Shown in pieces: positions 13,394-25,051 of a stretch of DNA of 64,000 bases (its first letter is position 1; the number at the start of each line of letters is the position of its first letter). Origin of the DNA: Cornus controversa (lineage: Eukaryota > Streptophyta > Magnoliopsida > Cornales > Cornaceae); the NCBI GenBank assembly GCA_026545225.1, contig CM048846.1, positions 59,338,270 to 59,402,269 of the forward strand, given 5' to 3'. The position numbers and the translations under genes were made by a program. The notes under the pieces are model-generated. The model saw nothing but the letters and a program-made list of their open reading frames with translations, had not been told where the DNA came from and ran no database searches.

Positions 13394-14003
13394 TGATAGG
13401 TGTCGAATGTTGCACATTTAAGCCTCTTTAATTGCATATGTTAATTCCTTAATTGTGTTTACTTTGGTATTTTTATGTTATTTTTTTACTTTTGTTGAGT
13501 TCAGGAATTTCTCCTCAAACTCAATCAATTCAGATCCTTTAGCGCTTCAATAAGAGAGAAGATACATCGAAGATCCATTGGGCAATTTTATATTGAAGAT
13601 CCAAGTTAAATGGACTGAAGAAGTGGGTCGAAAATGAGTTTAAATGAAAAAAATGAGCATGCCCGCCCACTGAAGAAGTGGGCCGGTAATTTTATATTAA
13701 AGATCCAAGTTAAATGGCCTATTCACATTGAAGACTGAGCCAATTCAGGCCCAGAAAGTTCTGAACCCCCCCTTTTGGTATTCTGGCCATAACTCCATAT
13801 TTGACTGTCAAAATGGCCCAAACTCCGCATGTCTTGAAAGAACTTCGATGGAACTTTTTATATTTTAAGAAAATTTCCTGAAACGGATGTTTACAACACC
13901 TTTCTGCCACAAAGGCTTAGGTGCATCCTCCAGGGGCGCAGATGTGCATTTGGGGTGCCAGATGCCCCTATCAGCCTAGATCGTGATTAAAAAAAGGAGA
14001 AAG
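13394..14003 (+). repeat. Right LTR (5' part only) of the second Athila-like element
   Basis: Starts TGATAGGTGTCGAATG after the purine tract and follows the left LTR through about its first 40%. It then joins, without spacer, sequence of the same LTR in the opposite direction. Confidence 0.75.
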
Positions 14004-15309
14004 AAAATTTGTAAGTACCTACAAATACCCTCCTAAAATTAGTAAAGTAGTGAGTAAGGGACAAATTCACAGAGACTGCGTTGGTTTTGTTGTTAAATTA
14101 TTAAGACCTTATCTAATTTAATTCAAAGAGAATTTGTTTTATTTGTTTTAAATTAAGGTGCTGAAATTAAATGACAAAAAATAAAAATAAAAATAAATGA
14201 TAGATACTGGAGAGACAGCCCTGAGAATTGACTTCACCACTAACCTTTTGGCAATGACAAACTGTATTAATTTAGGACGTCTAGTCTATGCATTTGGAAA
14301 AGATTGGCTACCAGACTATATCTATTCAATCGAGAGAATTCATTCGACATACAATCAATCATAACTTGTCTTCGCTTAGAATGGGCTATTCATCTGATTA
14401 CAGACTACAAAATAAATTATTTAATGATGAAATAGCCCATCTTCCCTTAGAACAAATTATCAGAATTGTATATTAAACGCTCAGTTTAAACCATTGTATA
14501 ACCTTTCTTAACAAAATCATAGAAGCTGAAAAGAAACCCTAATCAATGCAATCCTACATTCATTCTATAAGAACAAGAGTAATATGCAAAGAATTAATCC
14601 ATTCAAATTGAAATCAATAGTACAACTATTATTTCTGTCCTAGTTATACAATCATTGCATAAATTAGACCGTCCCTAAATTAAAATACAATTTCAACATT
14701 GAAAGTAGGGTTAAGGTTACATCACTTCCCTAGAATGATGTTTAGCCCTCATGATCGGTAGTGTGGGCTTGAACAATGATTATATCGCTATCTTCACGCC
14801 TTGGTTCCTCCTGTAATTATCACAAAATTGCCTCTGTATATCTCTCTCTACTCCAAAATACCCTAAAAATCACCCTTTCTCCCCTTTTTAATCACTATCC
14901 AGGCTAAGAGGAGCATCTGGCACCCCAAAGGCACATCTGCGCCCATGAAGGGCGCAGGAAGGCGTATATGCGCCCCTGGAGGACACAACTTCTCCTTTAT
15001 GGTAGAAATGTGTTGTAAACGTCCATTTCAGAAAATTTTTGTGAAATATAAAAAGTTTCATAATTGAATTTCCTTCAAAAATTATAGAATTTGGGTCATT
15101 TTTAGAGTCGAATATAAAGTTATGGCCAAAATACCAAAATGGGTTCAGAACTTTCTAAGCTTGAATTGGCCTAATCTTCAATGTGAATAGGCCCATGCTA
15201 ATTTTCTTCATTTAAACTCATTTCTGGCCCACTTCTTCAGTCCATTTAACTTGGATCTTCAATATAAAATTGCCTAATGAATCTTCGATGTATCTTCTCT
15301 CTTATAGAA
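14004..15309 (-). repeat. Inverted LTR of the same Athila-like family, fused head-to-head
   Basis: Reverse complement of most of LTR 9123-10637 (roughly its positions 9280-10585), lacking both tips. Because 13560-13990 and about 14880-15300 cover the same LTR stretch in opposite directions, this is a second LTR copy, not a simple inversion of one. Confidence 0.75.
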
Positions 15310-15907
15310 CCTCGATAAAAGCTCGATCAAGTGAGATTTTAGATCAATCGAAACTCCTATTGTGCAAAATCAAAATGTGTTTTGCATAATCAAAAGTAAC
15401 ACTTCGATCAATCAAAATAAATGCAGACTATGTAATTCAAAGGGGTTTGTATAAGTATGTGTTCAAGAACGGATATGCATAATGGACTTGAAAAGCTTAC
15501 ATATGCATGTTTACAATGTAATTCGAGTATAAAAAATTCTTCCACTGATCTTGAGGTCACAACATAGATGCCATTATAATATTACGGTGAGGAATTGACG
15601 TGTTAATGTATATGATAAGACTTCCGCTTCATGTAATAGTCTCGGTGGTCTGGGTAGGAACCAAGGGTGATAATGGTAGCTTGTCATGGTTGTTCGGGTC
15701 GTAGAGTGGCGAACGAACAATCATGACACCTCACTACCCAGAATTCGAGCTCGAATCGGGAGAGTCCCGGCGGTCCAGATTTTGGGGTGTGACAGTCGTG
15801 CTCACTCGAGGTCATGGGGTTAGTGACCGGGCGAGGGTGGCACCTCACAACCGGAGTTCAGGCTCGGACTGAGGGGGTTTCGGTGGCTCAAATTTTGGGG
15901 CATGACA
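15310..15907 (+). repeat. Gypsy LTR 3'-end remnant with duplicated terminus
   Basis: Contains two diverged copies of a chromovirus LTR end in tandem, ending TTTTGGGGTGTGACA near 15794 and TTTTGGGGCATGACA at 15907, each preceded by a related C/G-rich block (CACCTCAC...GAGTTC or GAATTC...). It may be the far part of the LTR cut at 9122, but continuity is not proven. No gene seen. Confidence 0.5.
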
Positions 15908-16299
15908 ATTTACACATATATTTAGACATATAATCTACTGTGATTTTTTTTGGTTTCCTTTCCTATAATATTTAACATGTGCTTTTTTCATATATAAATA
16001 TCAGAGTTGTGAATGGTTGAAGACACTAATTCAAGCCTTTACATATTTCTCTTGTATTTATTCTATAATGTTTCATAATAATTAATCCAATAAGCAAAGT
16101 ATAGCAATAGAAAATTCAATAATTAAAAGCATTGCTCCTTTCATGGTTGTTCATTCAGATGTATAGGACCTTTCCATAATGTTTTGATTTATTGATATCA
16201 ATGGTTTGTTACATTCGTTGATTTGATTTATTGATATCAATGGTTTGTTACAGGTGAACTGTGTTCACCTGTTTCATGACATTCCATAACATGGTGAGC
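15908..16299. other. Intergenic, short repeat and hairpin only
   Basis: No coding signal. A direct repeat of about 25 bp (TTGATATCAATGGTTTGTTACA) occurs near 16192 and 16230, followed by a perfect 9-bp hairpin, CAGGTGAAC-TGT-GTTCACCTG, at 16251-16271. Confidence 0.5.
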
Positions 16300-16730
16300 A
16301 ATTAGTTTGATGCGAATATAAGAATACTTATGAATGTATTGGGACAGAGCATTTCACAGGAGAATTTTTTAGCCTATCTTCAGGAGCAAGGATAGTTCAT
16401 TAAACTAGTTGTATAGATCCTCCAACATAGAATGGAGTAGTTGAGAGAAACAATTGACATCTCATTGCAATGGCTCATTTCCCAATGTTTACCTTGGGCG
16501 TTCCTAAATATTTTAGGGGTTATATTGTCCTTACTGCAGCTTATCTAACTAACAAGATGTTCTTAAGAGCTCTTGATTTCAAAACTCAACTTGAGCTACT
16601 TCAAGGACATGATTCTGGTAATATCATCTCTCCTCGAGGTTTGGTTGTGTCTGTTTTGTTCACATTATAACAAAACCAAAGGAAAACTTGATTTGAAGGC
16701 ACTACGATGTGTGTTCATTGGTTCTCTACT
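16300..16730 (+). pseudogene. Ty1/copia integrase fragment, left piece
   Basis: Decayed copia integrase: the plus strand encodes a YLQEQG block, a PPTQNGVVERN-like block, then TLGVPKYFRGY, VLTAAYLTNKM, LRALDFKTQLELL and, at the right end, LRCVFIG. It is interrupted at 16731 by a gypsy LTR, and the same reading content resumes after 31821. An old fossil with several breaks. Confidence 0.75.
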
Positions 16731-17049
16731 TGTCATGCCCCGAATTCTGACACCCAGAAGTAATATGGAAAATGGGGGTGATTAAGTCAAACATCGACAC
16801 CTCTCATATACAACCCCACTTTGATATCACATTCTGATATCAAGATGTCACACCCCAAAGTCCGAGTCATCGGAGACTCCATCTCTGAGCCCGAATCCCG
16901 AGGGTGAACCATCCATTAAGACCTAACGGACCGTCCATACATTCATTACCACGGAAGCACGATCATATACACATAGTTATATATGTATAGTTCTACACTA
17001 CCTCATCTTAATAGACCCCACACATGACTACACATAGACTCCCAACAAC

Positions 17050-17260
17050 AGCCCAATTATCAACCCAATTATGGATTACAATCCATCATAATGGAGATTA
17101 CAATGTATTGTAATCTACGATGCATCGTAGATGTATCGTTACATCCTGCGAAGGGCGCGGGTTTCAACTCATTTTTATTAGCATTTTTACTATCCATCAT
17201 AATGGGGATTATGATGTACCACCGAATTATGATCCATCTTAATGGTGATTACGATGCATC
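17050..17260. repeat. Short diverged repeats of ATCCATCATAATGG type
   Basis: The phrase ATCCATCATAATGG(A/G)GATTA and relatives recur near 17083, 17191 and 17231 together with GATGCATCGTA motifs. They lie within the gypsy LTR and look like an internal LTR repeat. Confidence 0.45.
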
Positions 17261-18331
17261 GTAATTTTTCAACTGCAAATTCTGCATAACTCTCAATGCT
17301 CAACAACCTACACAATTCATATCCAAGTGCATTCTTTATCCTCATGTCCACCCATACTACTTTGAAACATATAGAAAACACTATAAAATCATACATCTTA
17401 TGCATTTGATCCAAAACATACATTTAATTCATACATCTCTCCAAAATCCATAAGTTGTCCACATGGGTTATACATATGAAAGTTTCCAAATTACAAGTTG
17501 ATTGTTCATAACTACAACCTCCACAAGTATTAACATGCCACAAGCCGGCATGGACATCAATATAGACAATATCCAAAAATAATTAAAAATTTCTACTAAG
17601 AGCTCCACTTGACCACTCAAGTCACGTCCATCGCTGGTGCCTTATCTGTAAAAATATTTGGGGAAAAAGGGTGAGCAAAAAAACTAGCTCAATAAGAATG
17701 TCCCAACACACCTAGGCAGCGACTTGACACTGACTTGCATGATATGCAACCATGATATCACTACTCTACATGACATAATCAATGTTTTCATGTCAAGTGA
17801 ACTCAATGCAATCTAAACACATATGCATTTAAAACATTCCTCATACTTAACAATTAATCACACAAGAATCTTTAAATATACATCTTTTTCGGTCATGATT
17901 CGATACTTATACATGATTGGTCAACTCCGACGACACTCGTATGATTTGACAACTCTGAAAATCATACATTTTTGGCAATATATTGGTCTTGCCATTGTGA
18001 TTAGATGACTTCGAAGATCACATGAGTTTAAACTACTCCAATTTCTAAGCATTAGCCTCAGTATGATTGGACAACTCTGACAGTCCTACCTTAGTGGATA
18101 ATTATACTACTTTCATAACATGGTTGGACAACTCCGAACCCTATGTATGGCTCACTGGGTAAAAACTCCAATTTCTATATGCACATAGGCAATATACCAT
18201 ATAAAGTATATTTCTCATGCTCTTCTACAATTACTCATGTTCTATATCAATTCAAGCATCAACCATGTCTTCACATACTACATATAATCACCTCTATGTC
18301 CACATTACACATATATCTCATACATGCATAT

Positions 18332-20217
18332 TAATGCTCCGGGAAGCCCATGAACATGTTTGTTCAAGATTTAATGTCAAAGGATTTGTAAGGGCATTAG
18401 TTTCATTTCACATAATTCTATAATTTAATGCATTGCCTCACTCTATTATAATTTTTCATGTATTTGCACTAACCTAATTGCAGGGGTAATTCTATCAAAT
18501 TCTTAAAGAATGACAAATTGGGAATTTTTTTTGTGTTAGGGCAAGATTGGTGCGAGGGAAATTTGGGAACTGAAAGTTACTAGGGTTTCATTGTTTCAAA
18601 ATAATATATATATATTTTTAAAAAGGAAAAGAAAAGTGAAGAGATGATATCTATATATCACCCTTCTCGGCTGTTAAAGGGATTGGTGCTTAATTTCTTA
18701 TTTCGGCGTTGGAGGAGTGGAAAAAAAAGAAAGTTATTGCAAAGTTTAAAAAGAGAGAAAAATAGAGAGAAAGAGAAAGAGAGAGAGGGGGACAAAAGAA
18801 GAGGAGAGATGACCGATCGTGGTTGCTTACGATCTGATGTTGCTGATCTCAATTTGTGGTTTCACAATCTGATTTTGTTGATCTCAGTTTGTGGTTGCTC
18901 ACAATCTGATGTTATAATCTCAGTTTTGTGTTGTTCACGATCTGATGTTGTTGATCGCAGTTTTTATTTTTTGTTGCTCACGATTTGGTGTTGCTGATTT
19001 TGAGTTTTAATCTCTCACGATCTGAAGTTGTGATTTCGGGTTTTGATCTCTCACGATCTAAAGTTGTGATTTCGGGTTTTTGATCTCTCATGATCTGAAG
19101 TTTTCATTTTAGTTTTTGATGTCCTCACGATCTGAAGTGCTGATTTCGGGTCTTAGCCTCTCATAATCTAGTTTGCTGATTTTAGTTCTTGGTTTCTAAC
19201 AAATCTTTTCTACTATTTTCAGTTCTTGATTTATCAAGATCTGAAGTGTTGTTTCCGGTTCTTGGTCTCTCACGAACTGAAGCGATGATTTCAATTCTTG
19301 GTCTCTTATGCTCTATTCATTGAACCGAATCTTGAGGCTCTCTTCATCTTGTTTGTTGACTCAGAATATGGTAACCTCGGCTTTATAGATTCTAATCTTA
19401 GAATCTCAGCTTCAATGATTCTCTAAACAGAATCCCAACTTCAACCATAGTTCTAATTTATGGGTTTTCAATTTATAGTTCCATCGACTGGCACAAATTG
19501 GTCGTGCTTATTTCTTTAGAACAGGTTAAAAAACAAAGTAATATCATCATAACTACTTGTGGAAAATACCAAATTAAATGAGAGTTATCAAGTAGCTAGG
19601 AATGGGATTCATTGAAAGAGGGTTCTACTACAAGTCCGTTCCAGCTACACTTTGAGGGTGTACTTACTGAAGCCTATCACTGCAAGAGTTCAAGTGTCAT
19701 TATCTGCCAAGAAGTTAAATGGCCATGTCATTATCAAGTTGGACCTTAAAGACCTTCTATCAAAGCTTGAAGAAGTTGTCGTTTACTACATCGAACTGAC
19801 TCTATTTTACTATGTATAGTCCAAGTATTGGGATACTTTGGACAGGGGGAGTGTGAGTAATTATAGTGAGATTGGTGAGAGATAGCTTAGGCTTTGGGAA
19901 GCCCAGGCTAGGTTCAGAGTGAAAAAGCTATTGTGAGAATTGGTGAGAGTGATTCAAGCCTAGGGAGGCTGTGAATTGGGTTGAGAGTTGGAGTAACTAT
20001 GTGGTGAGTTGGGTGAGTGAGAGAGTGATTGGAGAATTACTGTACTACCCTTTCAGACATAGTAGAGCTCAGTTCGAAGAGGTTTTTTACCCCACCCTGG
20101 GGTTTTCCTCCATAAACAATTGTGTCAAAATGTGTGATTGAATTTTACAGCCAAACTTGCATTATTAGGAAGAAAAATCAAAGAACCTATTCACCCCCTC
20201 CCCCTCTAGGTTCATCA
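18332..20217 (+). repeat. 5' LTR of the SIRE-like copia element
   Basis: 1886 bp, ending CTAGGTTCATCA right before the primer site. It contains a GA-rich stretch near 18720-18800 and an irregular minisatellite (18815-19290). Matched by 25052-26435 and 30575-30947. Confidence 0.87.
18815..19290 (+). repeat. Irregular minisatellite CTCACGATCTGA in the copia LTR
   Basis: About ten imperfect units of roughly 35-45 bp, each with CTCACGATCTGA-like and TTGCTGAT or TTGTGATTT-like blocks. The 3' LTR has the same array with a different unit number at about 25530-25920. Confidence 0.75.
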
Positions 20218-20219
20218 AT

Positions 20220-20232
20220 TGGTATCAAAGCA
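20220..20232 (+). other. Primer binding site, tRNA-Met type
   Basis: TGGTATCAAAGCA three bases after the LTR end, one change from the usual TGGTATCAGAGC. Confidence 0.8.
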
Positions 20233-20280
20233 CAAGTCTGCATTTCTTGGTTTAACCACCTACAGTAAAGATCCTAAGTA

Positions 20281-21620
20281 TGGCTGAAGACAGTTCTACT
20301 CACAAGGCTCTCATTTTTTATGGCACTAGCTTTGACACTTAGAGGATTAAAATGAACGCTTTCTTATTGTTCATCTCCTATGATGTTTGGCACACTACAT
20401 TAGAAGGGGTTGTCATCATTGATCCTATAAACCCCTCAGCAGCTGACAAGATTGTCAAATCAGTCGATGGGAAGGCTAGAAATGCTTTATACAAAGCATT
20501 ACAAAAGTAAGAATTGTAAAAGTGCAAAGTAAATTTGGGATTCACTTGTGATTACACATGAAGGAAGCAACACCATCAAGGAAAATAAGATTCAACTTCA
20601 TCAAGTTAAGTTCGATGGCCTTAAGATGTACGAAAGAGAAAATGTGGCGGATTATTTATTCAGATTCAAAGATATTGTAACTGCCCTGAGGGCCCTGATA
20701 AACAGATTAAAGACAAAGTGGTGTGCAAAAAGATACTGTGCACTATGACTGATAGGTTCAATCCCAAGGTCACCATTCTAGAAGACAAAGATATCTCTAG
20801 ACTTAGCATTGATGAGCTGGAGTCATATCTCACAACTTATGAGATGAGAATTGGACCTCTTACTCAAACAAGGAGGGAGTCAACTCTAAAAGCAAAAGAA
20901 GTGGAAGTTCCAATCGAAAAGACATCAAATTCTGATGACTCTGAAGATGAAATGGCTTACATAGCAAGAAAGTTCAAAAACTTCAAAACAAGGAGAAAAG
21001 CAAAGCAACGGCAGGGACAGGGTTGTTTTGCATGTGGAAAGTAAGGTCACTACATAGCTAATTGTCCAACTGCTCCCAAGAAACAAAAACAAAAGAAGTT
21101 CGATGCTACACAATACAAAGGAAAGGGCAACAAAAATGTCTTTTACATGGTTTGGGATTCAAGCTCAGAAGAAGAACAACAAGAATCATCTGATGAGAAT
21201 GATGAAGAGGCATGCTTGTTTATGGCCTTACAAGAATCAGATGTGGCAAGTGCAAATTCTGAGAGTGAAAACGAACCCGATGTTGATGAAGTCCTGGAAG
21301 AATGTGAAAGGTTGGCACAGAAGTGTAGTGAACAAAAAAAGCAATTGAAGAGAGCCAACTCCGAGCTGCAAAAATCAAAGGAGTTGCTTATGAAGCACTT
21401 AAGGGTAAAATTATATAATTTATGTGTCATTTCACTTACTGTGTGCTATCTAACAAAATATAGGACTCAAGAACCAAATTGGAGCACCAAAAGGAACAAA
21501 CTATTAATGCTTATCATCAATCTAGGATTAAGAATGCATCTGCTAGAATTGCATGTCCCAATTATGTGAAGTTGAAATCTATGTTAAAAAGACAGATCTA
21601 CACATGCATAGAGCACCTGT
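20281..21620 (+). pseudogene. gag region of the SIRE-like copia element
   Basis: Encodes a copia gag core (YDVWHTTLEG, DKIVKSVDGKARNALYKAL, then VADYLFRFKDIV and LSIDELESYLTTYEM) and a zinc-knuckle region near 21020-21070 (CFACGK...GHYIANCP). An acidic, coiled-coil-like tail follows (about 21150-21400). Fossil coding sequence. Confidence 0.8.
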
Positions 21621-21682
21621 AACTTCAAAAGGGTTGATTAAAACTAAAATGATGTGAATTTCTAAAAAATTAAACTCTAAGC

Positions 21683-22960
21683 ATGTTTGTCTACACTACT
21701 TTAAAAGCTTATAATGTCAATACCAAGTGGTATGTTGATAGTGGTTGTTTTAGGCACATTACAGGAGATAAAACCAAATTTGCTAGCATTGAAAATTTTG
21801 ATGGTGGTTCAGTTATTTTTGGAGATAATAAGAAAGGCAAAATTATAGGAAAAAGTACAATACCTGAAACCAAAGAAATGTCTATGCTAAGTGATGTGCT
21901 CTATGTAGTGGGTTTAAAGCATAACTTGTTGAGTGTGAGTCAATTATGTGACACTGGTAGCTTAGTAAATTTTGACCAAAAAAACTGCAATGTTATTGAT
22001 AAACAATTCGGTAAAACTCTTTTTGCTGCATGTAGAGCTCCAGGAAATGTCTACACTATTCGTGAAGACTCCTCACACTCTGTTTGCAATTTCACTAACA
22101 TTAAAAATTTAATACTTTGGCATAAAAGGTTAGGGCATGTGTATTCCAAGAACATACAAAATCTTATCAAGCATAAGTCTGTTAGAGGTCTTCCAAATTT
22201 ATCTCTGAATAAAAATCAAGTATGCAATGCTTGCCAACAAGGTAAGCAAACAAAAATCTCTTTTAAAACAAAGAAAGTGAATACCTCTCAACCACTTGAT
22301 ATTGTGCATATGGATTTGTGTGGACCCATGAGGACCACAAGTATTGGTGGTAGCAAGTACTTTATGCTTGTCATTGATGATTATATTATAATGACTTGGA
22401 TTTATTTTCTAAAAGAAAAATCTGAAGCTATAATTCATTTCAAAAAGTTTGTTAGCCTTGTTGAAAATGAGAAAAGTTGCAGGGTTAAAAGACTTAGATT
22501 TGATTTTAGAATTGAGTTCATCATGAAAGAATTCAGTAATTACTGTGACTTAAAAGGAATCAAGAAAGAATTCTCAGCAATGAGAACACCTCAAAAAAAT
22601 GGGGTTGTTGAAAGAAGAAACAAGACAGTTCAAGAAATGAGAAGAACACTTCTAAAAAAAAAAAGGTCGTACCCAGTGCACAAGGCTCCCGCTTGAGCGA
22701 AGTATGGGAGAGGTAGATGTCGGCTATCCTTACCCCCATTTTTGGAGAGACTGCTTTCAAGTCTCGAACCCGAGACCTATCGCTTTTGGGCGAAGGCACT
22801 TGCCATCGCACCAAATGGGAAGAACACTTCTGTTTGAGAAAAATTTTATCCAAGGGTTTTTGGCCAGAAGGAGTAAACACAATGGTCTACATTATCAACA
22901 AAGCTCTTCTGAGATCAAATTCGACAAAGACACCTTTTGACTTGTGATTTGGGAGGCCTA
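21683..22960 (+). pseudogene. Protease and integrase region of the SIRE-like copia element
   Basis: Protease block WYVDSGCFRHITGD near 21730, integrase zinc-binding block (LWHKRLGH...CNACQQGK) near 22115-22245, catalytic-core motifs VHMDLCGPM and FMLVIDDY, then FSAMRTPQKNGVVERRN. An Au-type SINE with a 13-bp target duplication splits the end of this region. Confidence 0.85.
22654..22818 (-). mobile_element. Au-type SINE inserted in copia pol
   Basis: 165 bp between exact 13-bp target duplications GAAGAACACTTCT (22641-22653 and 22819-22831). Read on the minus strand it starts at a tRNA-related head with GCGATGGCAAGTGCCTTCGC, has a pol III B-box-like GGTTCGAGACT, then AATGGGGGTAAGG and CTCCCATACTT blocks and GGGAGCCTTGTGCACTGGGT, and ends in a T-run (an A-run on the plus strand at 22654-22664). 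This layout matches my memory of the Au SINE family of flowering plants. The perfect duplication suggests fairly recent arrival relative to its host element. Confidence 0.88.
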
Positions 22961-23060
22961 CAATTGTGCATTACTTCAAAATCTTTAGAAACAAATGCTT
23001 CATCTACAACAACCATGATAATCTGGGAAGCTTGACTCAAGAGCTGATGAAGGCATCTTT

Positions 23061-24340
23061 TTGGGATATTCTACAAAGAGTAAAGCCTATATATGTTATA
23101 AGTTAAAAACCAAGAAAATGGTGGAATCTATTCATGTGAAGATTGATGAAGAGGGCACTACTCCAAAGGAAGACTCCGAAGAAGATCTTCCTCCAGAAAT
23201 AGAAAAGGAAAATGGGCAACCTGACTCATCCACTACTGTTGAAGAAGAAAGGAGAGAACCTCGCTATCCCAGTCTACAAAAAGATGTCCAACAAGAAAAT
23301 ATTTTGGAAAACAATGAAGGAAGAGCTCTCACAAGAGCAAAGAAAAAGGCATTACCACTTGTAGCTGAGGATAAACATAGTCACTTTACTATGCTATCCT
23401 CTATCGAACCAAAATACTATTCTAAGGCAAAAGATGACCCTGATTGGATAATAGCAATACAAGAAAAACTTTGTCAAATTGAGAAGAATGATACTTGGAC
23501 TCTTATGCCCAAGCCAACCAATAAGAATGTTATTGGCTCCAAGTGGATCTTTCGGAACAAGATGAATGAAAAAGGAACCGTCATCAGAAACAAAGCTAGA
23601 TTGGTCTGTAAAGGATTTGCTCAAATCGCCGGATTGGACTATGACGAGACGTTCACTCCAGTTGCTCGATTAGAATCCATCCGAATGTTTCTCTCCTTTG
23701 CATGCTACAAGAGAGTAATGGTCTATCAAATGGATGTCAAGTCTGCTTTTCTAAATGATGATCTATCAGAAGAATTATACATTGAGCAACATGAAAGATT
23801 TGTCGATACGAAGCTTCCTCAACATGTTCTCAAGCTCAAAAAAGTGCTCTATGGACTCAAGCAAGCTCCAAGAGCATGGTATGACAAACTCTACTCCTTT
23901 CTCATTGAACAAGGTCTCCAAAGAGTAAAGGTCGATGACACACTCTATGTAAGGCACTCTAACTCAAATTTTAATTTTGCAAATCTATGTGGATGATATC
24001 ATGTTTTGTGGTTCACACTTGAGTCAAACCACTCAATTTGTGACACTTATGCAATACAAGTTTGAGATGTCCATGTTAGGCACTTTAAAATACTTCTTAG
24101 GACTTCAAATCATTCAACATGCTAAAGGTATATTGATATCGCAAGAAAAGTATGCAAAAGAAATTCTAAAAAAATTTAACATAGATGATTCTAAACCAAT
24201 GTCTACTCCGATGTATGTCACCAAAAAATTGTCCAAAGAATGTACCACTGACCCTATTGATAATACACTTTACTAGTCCATGATAGGAAGTTTTCTATAC
24301 ATTACTACATCAAGACCTAACATTATGTTTGTAGTTGGCT
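23061..24340 (+). pseudogene. Reverse transcriptase region of the SIRE-like copia element
   Basis: Begins with an acidic linker, then copia reverse transcriptase motifs: SKWIFRNKMNEKG, ARLVCKGFAQ, DYDETFTPVARLESIR, VYQMDVKSAFLNDDL, VLYGLKQAPRAWYDKL, and the YVDDIMFCGS catalytic block near 23980. Fossil coding sequence with several breaks. Confidence 0.87.
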
Positions 24341-24943
24341 TAGTTGCTAAATTTCAAAGTGATCTTAGAGTCTTACATTTGAAATTTGTCAAAAGGATCC
24401 TTAGATATATTAAAGGCACCACTAGACTTGGATTGCATTATACCCCCTCTTCATTGTTGTCTCTTGTGGCCTTCTCAGATGCCAATTGGGGTGGTTCACA
24501 AATTGATAGAAAAAACACCTCAGGATGTTGTTATATGTTTGCAAATAATGTAGTTTCATGGCTTAGCAAGAAGAAATCTTTTGTCTCTCTCCAATTCCGA
24601 AGCTGAATATATTCCAGCTGCACAAGCTTGCTCTAAAGCACTGTGGATGAGAACGACACTCACAGATCTAGGTATTGAATTTTCTACTCCTACTACCATC
24701 TTCTGTGATAATCAAAGTGCTATTGCTATAAGCAAGAACCACACTTTATACAATCGAAGCAAACATATAAACATCGAGTATCAGTTCCTAAAGGATAATG
24801 TGCAAAAAGGAAACATTGTCATCGAGTATATTAATACTAAGGCTCAGTTAGCAGATATTATGACCAAACCCTTGCCTCCGACCAGATTTAATACTTTTCG
24901 TACTACCTTAGGTCTCACCCTTCCCCCCCCCCCCCCCCACTAG
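24341..24943 (+). pseudogene. RNase H region of the SIRE-like copia element
   Basis: Encodes SDANWGGSQIDRKNTSGC, NSEAEYIPAAQAC, IFCDNQSAIAISKN and the closing QLADIMTKPLP block of copia RNase H. A run of 14 or more C residues follows near 24927-24941. Confidence 0.85.
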
Positions 24944-25038
24944 CTCTTTATTTTATTACCCTTTTGACTTTCATTATAAAAAAAGGGGAGAAAGAAGTTA
25001 GGGTAAGAGATTAGTTTTTTTTTTTTACATTAAAAGGC

Positions 25039-25051
25039 AAAAGGGGGAGAT
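25039..25051 (+). other. Polypurine tract of the copia element
   Basis: AAAAGGGGGAGAT immediately before the 3' LTR start TGATGGTCC at 25052. Confidence 0.78.

Larger units (their letters stand above)
9123..14003 (+). mobile_element. Second Athila-like gypsy element, non-autonomous, plus strand
   Basis: Parts: LTR 9123-10637, tRNA-Asp-type primer site 10641-10658, short gag-like region, long noncoding stretch, purine tract 13379-13393, right LTR from 13394 (incomplete). Inserted into the chromovirus LTR. Internal sequence near 13200-13320 and the gag tail resemble the element at 1-6993, but the LTR pair is clearly more diverged, so this copy is older. It has no protease, reverse transcriptase or integrase, and its gag-like part is broken several times. 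Confidence 0.8.

Noticed and set aside
22700-22818. tRNA gene, because of the B-box GGTTCGAGACT on the minus strand
   Set aside because: No cloverleaf; it is the tRNA-derived head of a SINE with a target duplication.
24927-24943. Poly-C run as a functional signal
   Set aside because: Homopolymer just past the RNase H end; may be length-unstable or a sequencing artefact. A similar run at 43103-43117 is also near an LTR end.
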